DNA of 64,000 nucleotides, taken from NCBI RefSeq assembly GCF_032854445.1, contig NC_088301.1:2850001-2914000 (forward strand). The letters run 5' to 3'. Both the position numbers and the translations under genes were made by a program. Source of the stretch: Liolophura sinensis (Eukaryota > Mollusca > Polyplacophora > Chitonida > Chitonidae). The first letter of the stretch is position 1; every line of letters starts with the position of its first letter. Positions 21,134 to 33,130 of the stretch are shown here, piece after piece. Under the pieces are notes generated by a model. The model searched no databases, was not told the DNA's origin, and saw only the letters and a list, made by a program, of their open reading frames with translations.

Positions 21134-23306
21134 TAACACATGAATTCTCATTGAAGGATTAGCTTCATAAATATTTTGGGACATGCTTGTATCTATCCTG
21201 ACAATTTTGTGAACTGTGTATGCTCAACAGTTCAAACTCAGACTAGAAATACACAAGGACACGTACTTGGAGAATTAAATGTAAATGTATAAAAAGAACA
21301 GTGGTTTCTTGTAAATCAGAAACTAGCACAATATCACAACACCAGCAATATCTCCCACAAAGTTCATGTCTTCCATGTTCAGATTGGTTTGATTTGTCAC
21401 AGTGACTCAACATATTTGATCAGTTGAATGAAATAGTGTTTTCTGTCCAGTTTTTGTTGGGCCAGTTGAATTAGAGGACGCAACAAATCACAGGACAAAA
21501 TTTCCCTTGTTTAAAGAAAGTCAAAACTTTGACCAACCGCGTTACTTGCAAGTACAGAGTTGACAGTCAAAGCTAAAAAATCAACCCTGTTCGTAGACAT
21601 GCCATCTTATTTAATGTTATCTGGAGTATTGGTGTATACTGTATACTGATGCATGATGCCCCCTAATGTATACACCTATTTACTGCTTTCACAGTTGTAT
21701 GAGGTTTTTGGCGGGAGAATGGGGCAAGTGCACTTCAATGGCCTGCCTATCCCTCCACAAACTTCACTTAAGTACACATAGGGGTAGATAAACAGGATGG
21801 CCTCATTGGCTTGAGTAGCCTAAGCACCTCACAGAGGTAGGAGGATTGATTTCACCAGCCTTTCCCACACAGAGCAGAAAAGAACATGTTCTCTGGGCCT
21901 CTCTAAGGTCAGGTCAGAGGTGGGAAAGCAGAGCTCAACTCAATCTTGTGTCTGGTCTCTAGAGGGACAGATGTACAGCTACCAGTACCTGGAGAATGTG
22001 TTGCCCAACCCCCTCCCCTCCATCTCTCCACCCACTCACTGCCCCATGACTAACAGGCTGGGAGCACATGAATCTCGTTCTGTTAAGCCTGTTCCTCACA
22101 TTGACTTCACTTCTGTAATCATGTTACATGTGCATGATGATGTAGGTGAAATCTGTGTTTTATCAGCATAACCCATACAACAATAAGCTCATGTGATCAG
22201 TTGGATCAGCTAGCCAGATAACAAATACATGAACATGTATATACACAGCCTTTTGTCTTGTTTTGAGCTGTGATACATGTTTGTGATCATATCATCCCTT
22301 AAAGAAGATTAAGAATGTGATAAACACACATAAATTCATACTCCCCAAACTGTTTTCGCGTCAGTTATGTGTTATTAGCACACCTAGAGTTTGCTTTAGG
22401 TGAGAAAAGCCGAAGGGACGTGACAGTACTCCTTAAATACAAACTATTTATTCAGAATACTCATTTTCTAAATATGTCTATAATAACATTCCCTAACTTA
22501 ATTTTGTAAAATCCTCACCTTGTGTCACAATTCAGAAGGTAAATGCACCAAATAAAAAACCTTATCACAAATACAATGCCAGTGATCAGGGCCATACATA
22601 CTTTTAGGTCCCGAAAAAATTTGGGACTCCCAACAGTAGAGCCAATCAAGTAGTAAAATTAAGTCATTTAATAAAAATTTGACGGCTTAGCAATAAAAAG
22701 TTCATACAAAATTGTTTTACTTCCACAGAGCACAAGTTTGAGTGGCATTAGTAAAATTTCTTGATGCACTGTCACAATGCCAAATTTTCTTTTCTAAATT
22801 GCATCATGGACATAGCAAATTGTCCCTACATCGTCTGGGATTCTCGATTGCCAATGGCTGATCACATGGGTAAAAATGTTGACATACACTTGTCTCTGGT
22901 GCAGAAAATGACCATAAGAGGGTATATATAATTTAAACCCTGCGCAGCTGAATTACTGCACAGGCTGACAAAACTTTTCTTCATGATGCTGCATTCTATC
23001 ATGGGTGATTGTGACGTCACACCACCACAGCAGCACTGTCTGCTGTTGACAGGGCCTGAACAATTTTTGTTAGCTCAGGTTTTCATGTGCAAGAATGGCT
23101 TTCTATTTTATAAATAGTGTAGGGTCAAAATCATTATCCACTCAGAGTTTAAATGATCCCCATATACTGTTCTCAATATGTAAGAATATTTGGTGAATTA
23201 AGCACAAGTGGCTCCAAGCATTCAATATGCAAGAGGTTAAATGACCTGAATTATTGTATGTGTGTGCTGTTCAGTTTTTATAGGTACAGAAAGCCGAACA
23301 GTGCAT

Positions 23307-23308
<2 letters not shown>

Positions 23309-23359
<51 letters not shown>
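23309..23359. repeat. TA dinucleotide microsatellite
   Basis: About 25 uninterrupted TA units in ODC intron 1. Confidence 0.95.
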
Positions 23360-23360
<1 letters not shown>

Positions 23361-24706
23361 CCTGGTTGGGCACACACCTGAACACTTACAGCATACTAGC
23401 ATTTAGGCGCTGGGTTGCTGGCCAAGGTTTAGAACTAAATAAAGATTGCCATTAACCTAGTACACTGCCTGGTGGAGAAATGGGAAATGTTAAATGGGTA
23501 ACTAGAACTGGTTCCAGTTCTACAAACCTGCTCTAGGCTAAGTTATTTGTAACTGCCATGTTTGCAAACATGTTTTGCTATGGTAATATTCAACTATTAA
23601 TTATACAATAGTTGTGTAGTAGTGCAAACAGGCCCTGTCAGGACTGAAAAGTTACAACATATTTGCATTTAATTAATGTTTCCTTTCCCTTTTTCATTAC
23701 TTCAATTTTTACTTCACTATCTTACAGTAATAAAAGATAACATCAAATGTCTGTGAAGATGTACACTTACATGCATAGTTCAGTTGGACCACCAGAAATG
23801 GTATTAATTTAATAATCTTATTTTTTATTTTTATATATGTAATAAATTACCAGTTGTAATTTTAAGTGGTGGACCAAAGTGTGTGATACACATACGTGTA
23901 ATACTGAGCTCCTAGTGGGCCTGCAGGTTGGACAGAGACCAGGGGTTGGCTGGGTTAAGGAGGACTGAGTGTGATTACATGGATGAGAGGAGAGTGCAGA
24001 CACTCCAGAAATAACGTCTGGCAGCCATGTATTACTATTAGTAGGAATCGTATAAAATACCTATAGATTAGAAATGAAAAGCTACACTTAACAACCTACA
24101 ACCTCGCTATCTGGTCATAATCATACCGGGGGGTTATTAACAACTGCAATACACTTTTGTTTCCTACACGGTGACTTGTGAAATACACGAATTACAACCC
24201 AGACACATATAACAATAATTCTACATGGCCCTTAGTTGCAGGCCATGCGCAAATGTACTGATCAAATGGACATGACCTTTCAAACAACATCCGAGTGTGC
24301 AATGCAGCACACACGCAGGTACTCTTTACCTCCCTGAATAAGATCATTTCATGCTGTTTATTTCTACAAATAGAAGAATTTGAGTTTGTTTTCTTGTTAG
24401 GTTTACTTTTATGATTTACATATAGAGGCGACCTATCACAATTTCCTTCAGTGATAAAAGAGTTTTGATGTCTATGTTAGACTTATAACAAGGTAGGCCA
24501 ATAGAATATATGGATTTTACTAAGAAAACATGTAGAAACACTCAGAGCATAGATTTAATGGTGAGATGTGAGCACTTCAGTGGGATCTTAGCTTCTACCA
24601 GGTTAAATGATAGCGTGTTGGTATAACAGCCTAACCCTACAACTGTGCTAGAGGAAACCTGTTAGCCCCGTAAGACTACAACTTTTTCCATTCTGGCCTA
24701 GCATCT

Positions 24707-25166
24707 TTGGAGTCTTGACCCTTACAATGTTAATTTTGCTATCAACAAAGGTCCAGACTAATTCTCTTTGTTACCGAACAAGTGTCACGCAAATAAAATA
24801 AACCAACCTAAAGACCTGCTTTCCACACCCACCGTCCCTACTCGATCTAGAACAGATTTATTACACACATGAAGGTTTCAACAGTATATGCTCCTCATCA
24901 ACTGCCACCATGTTAAGCAGCTACACACGTCCTGCTTCATAGTCGAGTAGTGGGAAGATGGCGGCTTTCGGCATTCCCTAGCTGCCTTCATTGCCATGAT
25001 AAATCTATTCTAAATCTAATAGAGATGCACGGTGGCAGTGTGTTGGGTATGGCAAGCAGGTCCTTAGGTTGGTGTATTTTATTTCGCAACACTTGTTCGA
25101 TAACAAAGAGAATCGGCCTGGACCTTCGTTGAGTACGAAATTAACATCGTAAGCGTTGAGACTCCA
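24707..25166. repeat. Large inverted repeat (fold-back), about 160-bp arms, in ODC intron 1
   Basis: Reading 24862 back to 24707 on the minus strand reproduces 24998-25166 on plus with scattered differences. Shared blocks include ATAAATCT, TTCTA(G/A)ATC, CACGGTGG-like sequence, AGCAGGTC(T/C)TTAGGTTGG, AACAAAGAGAAT and AAATTAACAT(T/C)GTAAG. The spacer 24863-24997 is weakly symmetric too and contains AAGATGGCGGCTTTCGGC. It could be an old fold-back transposon or an inverted local duplication. Confidence 0.75.
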
Positions 25167-25762
25167 ATGACGGCAGACCAGTGTAAAAAATGGAACTGAA
25201 GTCTTTCAGGGCTTGTATTCAGTAAAATTACCTGTAGTCGAGCGACGAGAAACAATGACTGAAACGTTATTGGTTTAGGAATTTCACACGCGTATTTCAC
25301 ACCAGTTGAAAGAATTAATTAAACATTGGGCAGTTGTGAAGACTGGCTTGTGACAACAGCCCCATCTATATAATTCTGTACACCAGAAAGTTATCACTGG
25401 CTGATGACATAGAAGCATATCATTAATGCTCCTACATGGCAAAGTCATTAATCACTGGTTTCTATACTAAACAACCCCTTAGTGCAATCTCAACAGACTA
25501 ATACACGCAGGGCAATGACCTATTCGCCATATTTAGTTCACACTTATTCAGCAAATTTTAAATGTAACACATTCTACGCGTACGTGGGTAATTGTTCCAA
25601 CATTCAATGACAAGTGCTGACAGGTCTCATAGAAACAAAGTGAGGAAGAGGGATGTCAAACACTTGCGCAATCCCTGGCCAATAAGGAAGACATGAATGG
25701 TGAAACATGCTGGACTAGACATGTTCTTTCGAACGGACACTAAAAACTTGATGTGATCATAC

Positions 25763-25945
25763 CGAAGAAGAAGCTTCCCAACCGTCGGCGTCGTTTAACT
25801 TTAAGGCCGGAATTTTCGGTATTTCTCTGGGTCCAAACAAATAAAATTCAAAACGATCGCTCTTTAGAGAGCCGGCACACCGCTATCGAAACGCTCGCTT
25901 TGCTGTCAACATGCCCTTCTGTTTCTACACATGGACACACTACTT
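25763..25945 (-). other. ODC1: Probable ODC 5' UTR exon 1 with two short uORFs
   Basis: The donor TTCTTCG|GTATGATC sets the inner boundary. The upstream edge is placed about 25-30 bases below the TATA box. Two upstream ATGs, at 25932 and 25912, begin uORFs of 8 and 9 codons (before the stop) that both end inside the exon. Animal ODC mRNAs are known for translationally regulated leaders. The exon itself is inferred. Confidence 0.5.
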
Positions 25946-25969
25946 AGCAAAGATGGCGGAGAGACTGGG

Positions 25970-25976
25970 TTTTATA
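25970..25976 (-). promoter_or_regulatory. ODC1: TATA box of ODC
   Basis: The minus strand reads CATATAAAACCC, so TATAAAA occupies 25976-25970. It lies upstream of the inferred leader exon in a CpG-richer region. Confidence 0.6.
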
Positions 25977-26005
25977 TGGTGTCAGCGTTCGGCAAGGCGC
26001 GGTAA

Positions 26006-26046
26006 ATTCCGGCTACTTCCGGTTTATCACGTGGCGGTAGCACGTG
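26006..26046. promoter_or_regulatory. ODC1: Paired E-boxes and ETS-like sites upstream of ODC
   Basis: Two perfect CACGTG E-boxes lie at 26028-26033 and 26041-26046, 13 bp apart, about 50-70 bp upstream of the TATA box. Just downstream of them are ATTCCGG (26006-26012) and ACTTCCGG (26015-26022), ETS-like on the minus strand. In mammals ODC1 is a classic Myc/Max target through a CACGTG pair; use of these sites here is inferred. Confidence 0.6.
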
Positions 26047-26059
26047 ACGGTACCGGGTA

Positions 26060-27998
26060 CTAGAATTGTTTAACTCATGACTAAAATAACAGTTTTAAAA
26101 CGAATACCCTAACTACAAAAGAAAACTTTCCACACACGTCAGCGTGTTTATATCAGTGATTTGGTACGTTCGAAAGTTAAATCTATCTTCCGTTGGGAAT
26201 CCCAACCAGTTATAAGTACATATTTGTGGAACCGCCTATAGGCCCCTATTCACACATGTTGAATCAGTGATGTAGGCCTACGCATACATTCTGAAGTACA
26301 TTTAGGATGTGGGATTGTCGGTTCAGATGTCACACTAGTACAGGTGCAGCGAACCCAACTAAACAAGCTATCTATAACGCCACGCGGGTCTTTCAAAAGT
26401 TTGATGTACAAGACATTTGGTTACCGGTGTTCCATAAATTTGTTTGCATCAGTGTTGGTTTCTACCAAATGGTGCACGTAGATATTGTTGCGTTTGTGCC
26501 GTACACGCTCACCTAGGACTACTGTATGTGGATATGCAGGCATACATTAATGCATACATGCAATGCAAAGTAAACATGAAATACAGCGGATAGTACGTGG
26601 GGCAAAAGGGGACATTTAACTTCAAAGATTTCCTTGCAACATCAAATTCAGTAGGCCTGCCTACGATAGCCAAAAGAAAATACTATTCGTGAGAAAAGGA
26701 CAAAACGAAGACCCACTACATGTCGGCCTACCCTAAATACATCCTTTTACCTAAGAGCTGTCTTTTCTAGTGGACGTAATATTTTAGCTGACAATAAGAG
26801 AATGCGCTGTGGTTATCCCACTGGTTAGGACAAAATGCACTCCGTGCTAATTAAAGCCGTTCAACTGAAACGAAGATATATAGCAGTTTGAAAAACACCC
26901 ATGTTTCTTTTTTTTTTTTCAAAGATTTTTCTTTCTACTTTCATTAAGGTAAAAACAAATTAGTTTTGAAAGTAATTTTTAAAATCTTTTTGCTCTCCGG
27001 ATATAAAAATTCCATCAATATTCCAGGCAAAAGTTTGCTTAACAGAGGTTCTAGTACCGTTATGTTTTGTACAATGTGTTCCTGAGCTGTAGACATTGTA
27101 TGCATGCTCAATGTCTTGAGAAACCTTTAGTCGATTATACTAGAAGTTGCACACAGTATAGTATATTCGAAATACCTGGGAACTGAATACGTCCCCTGTA
27201 TGAATGATGTGCATGTAATTAAGTTGTATCACGTCTCAAATAGTCTGTATTCTGTAGGGATAATGGGGGGGGGGGGGGGGTGCTGGGGCTGCAAAAACAA
27301 GATGCATGTTAAAGTTAGTCTGCTCTCTAAAAACGACTGTGTAGAAATCCTCAATGGTATGTGTATTAGCGGCACATCAACTGTGTGCCTCTGACACACG
27401 TCATTGTGTAGCACAATCTGTGCACAGTGGATACATAGATGATGTGCATGATGCACATTTTTTGAAACAATACAATGTACCACTCGTATAGAGTAAGTTT
27501 TAGAGATAGATTTATAGATTTTAACCGCGTTCCTTTAGATTTTCCCCGTTCATTGTTTTTTTTTTCATCTAGACATTATATATAAGATTACTATGCATAC
27601 ATGGTACATGAATATATAATGTATGTTCTAGATTATTATGCGCTTGTCTTATATGTTCATATCTGTTATAGTAACAATACATGTTCTTAATCAAATCAAA
27701 CGCTTTATTGGCAAAACATTTTAACAAATCATGATTTATCCGTTATAAACACAATTGTACAATTCATTTCACAGAAAAGCATGGACCAACACAATGAAGA
27801 ATCTATATATTGAAGAAATATCGTGAAATTTCACAGAAGCGCGCGATTGTGGGTTTAACCTCTGACGTGTATATATTCTAGCCCGTTATTGGAGTTCCTA
27901 TGGCATTCATGGAAATTCAGACGAGATTGGAGCTGCATTAGTTGTGATTTGGAGGTTATCCTGACTGCTTTAGTGACAGCGGATCCAGGACTGCATGA
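26060..27998. other. Intergenic, no gene seen
   Basis: AT-rich DNA upstream of the ODC promoter, with a G run of 16 at 27265-27280. Frames at 26307-26516 and 27200-27394 are short and unsupported. Confidence 0.45.
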
Positions 27999-28261
27999 TA
28001 CTTTATTTATTTGATTGGTGTTTTACGCCGTACTCAAGAATATTTCACTTACACGATGGCGGCCAGCATTATGGTGGGAGGAAACCAAGCAGGGCCTGGT
28101 GGAAACCCACGATCATCCGCAAGTTGCTGACAGACCCTCTCAAGTACAGCTGGAAGGGAAGCCAGCACGAGCTGGAGTTCAACTCACGGCGACCGCATTG
28201 GTGAGAGGCTTCTGGGTCATTACGCTGCGCTAGCCCTAACCAACTGAGCGACTGAGGCCCC
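27999..28261 (-). mobile_element. SINE family A, full length
   Basis: On the minus strand it starts GGGGCCTCAGTCGCTCAGTT with an A-box-like head. It continues through a B-box-like GAGTTGAACTCC, GAGCTCGTGCTGGCTTCC-type sequence and the conserved central body, to a short AAATAAA tail at 28001. It is a good reference copy. Confidence 0.9.
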
Positions 28262-28951
28262 TGACTACATGATACATATACATATGCATGTTAACAAAGG
28301 TTAACATGCATCATGAATACGTTTGTCGCACAACCTGATAACAGTGAAAACCAGAGAACGGCTGACATATTGGGGTCTATATATACCTACTTAATTTCAC
28401 ACTGACTGGAAACAACGAAAGCCAGCCAGATGTACACGTACATTTCACAAATCTGCAGTCTATCCTTTTACCAAGTGAACGATAAAAGACCCATACAGGA
28501 AGAAAACAGCCGAAATGAAATAAGAGACAATAAATGACAAAAGGTAAGCATGTACAGGTACTTTATATATGACAGATATTGTAGCAGTAAATATGAGCAT
28601 GCGACCGTTTCTTTTGTCGCGGGCAAAGCAGTCAGCCTTGTGCGATTAAAGGGAGATCACTCTAACGCTCAAGCCTGTCGATACAGGATAGCCTATATAC
28701 AAGTACATTCTCTTAACACGACGCTCGACGTACACGACGTACAAGTACATGCAAGTACTATGACTGATTAAGACGTCCTATACATGTACTCACGGGTGTT
28801 TGTCCCGGTCATTTCACAAAGCCGTCACCAGCTAAGTTGATTGCAACTATAGAAATTTCGTGTAGCATGGCAATGAATGTCTTCAAAATTAATGGTCATG
28901 TCAATTACAATCAACTTACATATATCACCAGAGCCGCAGGTCTCGTGGAGT

Positions 28952-29030
28952 TTTGACTGTTTTTACGTCGCACTGAAGAATATTTCACTTATGTATGAAG
29001 GTGGCTACCTTTATGATAGAATTACAGCCC
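28952..29030 (-). mobile_element. Diverged SINE tail fragment
   Basis: TTTTTACGTCGCACTGAAGA and ATATTTCACTTAT match the tail side of family A. The rest has decayed or belongs to a related subfamily. Confidence 0.45.
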
Positions 29031-29034
29031 AGCG

Positions 29035-30255
29035 GCTGTCACCTATGCCAACTAAATACCAATGTCCCTCACCCCAGAACCGGATGATCCGGCTGATGGC
29101 ACCTACGCCAACTACATGCCAATGTTAATCACGCCAAAACTGGATGTTTCCGCTGATGGCACCTGCGCCAACTTCATGCCTAATGCCCAGCACCGCACTA
29201 CTGAATATTCCCTCAGCCTGCACCTATGCCAACTACATGCCAATGTTCATCACCCCACAACTGATTGTTCCCTCGGCTGACACCTACCTCAACTACATAC
29301 CAATGTTCACCACCCCAGAACTGAATGCTCTCTCGGCTGGCACCTATACATGCCAACTAAAAGACAATGTTCATCACCTCACAGCTAAATGTTGTTGTGG
29401 TTAACCTGTGCCAATCACATGACAATGTTCATCACCCCACAGTTAAATGTCGTTGTGGTTAACCTATGCCAACCACATGACAATGTTCATCACCTCACAG
29501 CTGAATGTTGTCGTAGTTAACCTATGCCAACAACATGACAATGTTCATCACCCTACAGCTGAATGTCTTTGTGGTTAACCTATACCAACTACATGACAAT
29601 ATTCATCACCTCACAGCTGAATGTTGTCGTAGTTAACCTATGCCAACAACATGACAATGTTCATCACCCCACCACTGAATGTTGTCGCGGTTAATCTATG
29701 CCAACCACATGACAATATTCATCACATCACAGCTGAATGTTGTCGTAGTTAACCTATGCCAACAACATGACAATGTTCATCACCCCACCACTGAATGTTG
29801 TCGCGGTTAATCTATGCCAACCACATGACAATGTTCATCACCCCACAACTGAACGTTGTCGCTGTTAATCTATGCCAACCGCTTGACAATGTTCATCACC
29901 CCACAACTGAACGTTGTCGCTGTTAATCTATGCCAACCGCTTGACAATGTTCATCACCCCACAACTGAATGTTTTCGCAGTTAAGCTATACCAACTACAT
30001 GACAATGTTCATCACCCCACAACTGAATGTTTCCTCGGCTGGCTGCTACCTTAACTACATAACAATGTTCATCACCCCACAACTGAATGTTGTCGCAGTT
30101 AACCTATGTCAACCACATGGCAATGTTCATCACCCCACAACTGAATGTTGTCGCGGTTAATCTATGCCAAAATGACAATGTTTATCACCCCCAAAACTGG
30201 ATGCCCTCGCGGCTGGCACGTATGCCCACTACATACTCAATGTCACCACACCATC
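29035..30255. repeat. Minisatellite, 58-bp unit
   Basis: About 20 copies of a unit containing ATGCCAACCACATGACAATG, TTCATCACCCCACAACTGAA and TGTTGTCGC(G/T)GTTAA. Clean neighbouring copies (for example from 29841 and 29899) are exactly 58 bp apart. Edge copies are more diverged (CTGGCACCTATGCC type), and inner copies include locally duplicated blocks. Confidence 0.9.
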
Positions 30256-30624
30256 CTTCTCACCACTCTCGTTAGACTTGTTTTGTGTAACATATTAAAC
30301 CTATTTCCCGTTAATCCACCAAGAAAGATTATCAGAAGCAAAAATGGATCAACCATATGTTTTAGGAATAGGTCACATCCTCACACCTCAGAGTCTTACC
30401 GAGCTCATCCACAGCTAGATATCTGAGCAACCCCAGGTCGAAATTATTGAAAATTTATGTTCCACTAAATGTCCTTCGAGGTCATGCTTAGTCTTGTAGG
30501 AAACAACTGTACATCTTGACAATTTAACCAACTTTCTTCCAGATGATTTTGTTTTGGACGATATGAGCTCTATCCATGTCTGTCAAACAGCAACCAACTT
30601 GAAGACCTATACATGTGTAATATT

Positions 30625-30845
30625 TATTTCATTTTGTTTTATCGGTTCTTCACGCTGCGCTGAAGAGTACTTCACTTAAATGAGACGGCAGACAGCATCA
30701 TCATGGGAGAAAACCGGGCAGAACGCGGGGAAAACCCACGGCCATCCGCAGGTTGCTGACAGGTATGAACACATACATGGCTGGAGAGAAAACCAGCAGG
30801 GGCTGAACTCGCATTGTTGAGAGGTTCCTGCACGAGTAGCGTAGT
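30625..30845 (-). mobile_element. SINE family A, diverged
   Basis: Recognisable blocks are CGCTGCGCTGAAGAGTACTT, CATGGGAGAAAACCGGGCAG, CCACGGCCATCCGCAGGTTG and GCTGGAGAGAAAACCAGCA. The head is partly lost. Confidence 0.7.
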
Positions 30846-32140
30846 CTGGTATGGAATAAAAGCATACCGTAAGTAACACTTTCAACTTATTAAAATCGCT
30901 CCTGCTGCCTTGATTTGACTCAAAGTATATATTCCTTACATTTTTTTGTATCAATATATACATATTTTTTGGATTAATAATGAATTTAATAATGAAACCT
31001 GCTTGGATTGCAGGTTTCCGTGAGGAGGAAATCGTAGTGATACGGGTAGACCACCACCTTTCGCATCACTTGACAAACTCTCGATTCAATGGCTCAGCTT
31101 AAAATCAGCGAGACCTGGATTTAAACCTGAGACCCATTTGTGTAGTGCCTGTGGGCCAACAAGGGTCTTTTTCCTTTGGTAATCAAGAATTTACCAGTAT
31201 AGTCCACCATAGAGCCTTGCTACTCAGCCTTGACACCAATTAAAACAGACAACATAAGCTGTCACCAGCACTAACTTTTCGGCGGAAAGCATTCGAGATG
31301 TCCACTTGTTGTAAGTACAACTTGTCAGTACTGTCAAAACGACAGTCCTCGCGTGTTTTAAACTGCACAGCACCAACTGGATCCGATGTCAAATTTAGTT
31401 TTCAAGCTACATACCAGTTGTGAATATCTAAGCATTCGTCTCGCTTACCAACTTTATGACACACACGAGGCAGTATTTTGTAGCATCATGACATTTATAA
31501 ATATATTTACAGATGTCCTTACAATATGCATGTATAGAAATCTTATTATTAACGTGCAAATATAAAAAGTAAAGAAAATAAATATAAGAATGGCATCACC
31601 AGAGGAAGTGATGTTGACAAATTCCTAGAAAAAGGTACAGATATGAACAACACGTGTTGCTAGCATCCAAGGATAAATACACTGGACAGACAATAATATG
31701 ACTTATTCTTTCACTACACGAGTGGAAGGGCACAATACATAAAACACATACAAATACACAGTTAACCTTCTGCTTAGTTTGGTCTGGCCATTTAAAAAAA
31801 GTATAAAAGGAATTATCCAAATGATCATAGAAACTGGAAGAACTCTTTTTCTTTATTCTTTTGAAAAAATACCATACAGTTTGTATTTTCCTTTAACTTT
31901 CCAGTTTATGAGTGCTTCCACATGATAAGAAAAAGATCATAGCAAAAACGAGAAACATATATCAGTGATCATTCCATACAGCAGTTCATAGAAGGATCTG
32001 CAAGCCAATAGCTGCATACAGCTGTGTTTTACCCTACAGCAAATTTGTCTGTTACTAGCAAGTCATTTCTGTACATTTTCATTTCGTAGAGTATTTGTCT
32101 GTAACACAGACAAATAGTCAGTAGACTGTCGTAAGACTGT
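30846..32140. other. Intergenic or possible distal KLF 3' UTR
   Basis: No gene recognised. A minus-strand AATAAA at 31857-31852 could serve a long KLF 3' UTR; this is only a candidate. Confidence 0.35.
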
Positions 32141-32407
32141 ATTTATTTATTTATTTGATTGGAGTTTTACACCTTACTCAAGAATATTTCACTTATACAA
32201 CGGCGACCGGCATTAAGGTGGGAGGAAACCGGGCAGAGCTCAGTGAAAACTCATGACCATCCGCAAGTTGCTGGCTGACCTTCCAACATACGGCCAGAGA
32301 GGAAGCCAGCCTGAGCTGGACTTCAACTCGCAGTGACCGCATTGGGGATAGGCTCCTGGGTGATTACTCTGCGCTAGTGGGCTAACCAACTGAGCCACAG
32401 AGGCCCC
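32141..32407 (-). mobile_element. SINE family A, full length, in sense orientation downstream of KLF
   Basis: A complete copy from the head GGGGCCTCTGTGGCTCAGTT to an AAATAAATAAATAC tail at 32141. It lies about 410 bp past the KLF stop on the same strand. Its tail supplies AATAAA motifs that could act as polyadenylation signals. Confidence 0.9.
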
Positions 32408-32819
32408 CATCATAAGACTGTACAGCACTACATGCTGATAAATGTGTACAAATTTAGACAGTTTTATAACTTCAGGCACATGTAAGCTTTAAAGTCTGTC
32501 TATTTTTTTTAAATACAATTTTCGTTTACACATGTCAAACACTGGCTTATGCGACAACGAATGCACTTAAAAAAAAATTGGAAAATGAAGCATTACACAC
32601 GAAACAGATATTATTACACCTTCTTAGGCTTCTTTTTGCTTAACATCATTAATATCACAAGACTTGCAAAGACAGTATGGAAAACAGCTTTTGAAAAAAA
32701 AAAAAGAAAAAAAAAAGGAAAATGAATCAATGTTGCTGCTGGTAAGCATAGAGCTAATATCAATTAAATTAGACAATGAGGAAGAAACGCTAAAATCCCC
32801 AGGACTGAATGAGATATGA
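32408..32819 (-). other. KLF10/11: KLF 3' UTR, proximal part
   Basis: AT-rich sequence after the stop. A poly-A/G tract on plus at 32693-32720 reads as a pyrimidine run in the mRNA. No strong polyadenylation signal occurs before the SINE at 32141-32407. Confidence 0.45.
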
Positions 32820-33130
32820 TCATCCTGAACTTCCCAGAGTTCTGTTTTTCACAATAACACCGCCTGGTGGAGAACAACTAGCCAAACCCCGACCAGAATC
32901 TGGGTTTTCAGTGAGTCTATTAACCTCCATTTGCCAGTTTGGTATCTTCTTTGCACTGGAGTGTCTTTTCAGATGCTTGGCCAGATGGTCACTGCGCATG
33001 AACTTTCGCCCACACAGTGGACATGTGAAGTTCTTTTCTCCGGTGTGCGTGCGTTTGTGACGGGACAGTTCGTCTGACCTGGCGAAGCACCGGTTACAGG
33101 ACGGCCAGGAGCATACAAATGGCTTTTCAC
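32820..33130 (-). CDS. KLF10/11: KLF coding exon 4 with fingers 2 and 3 (residues 360-462)
   Basis: The acceptor is TTTGTTTTAG. It encodes [20 protein letters not shown] and the third finger [17 protein letters not shown], then [11 protein letters not shown], and stops at TGA 32822-32820. Confidence 0.95.

Larger units (their letters stand above)
19839..25762. other. ODC1: Large first intron of ODC
   Basis: About 5.9 kb between the inferred leader exons. It holds a SINE fragment, a 24-bp minisatellite, a TA microsatellite and a large inverted repeat, listed separately. I see no other exon in it. Confidence 0.5.

Noticed and set aside
20750-21184. 144-codon minus frame rich in Cys/Leu/His
   Set aside because: Generated by a roughly 24-bp repeat inside ODC intron 1.
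24950-25132. Coding start at AAGATGGCGGCTTTC
   Set aside because: The frame stops after 8 codons (ATGGCGGCTTTC... ending in TAG), and the string is part of the inverted repeat.
27999-28261. Functional tRNA gene at the SINE head
   Set aside because: The A- and B-box-like head is fused to the SINE body and has no complete cloverleaf or acceptor stem.
29062-30426. Several overlapping plus frames
   Set aside because: They follow the 58-bp minisatellite and shift frame with each copy.
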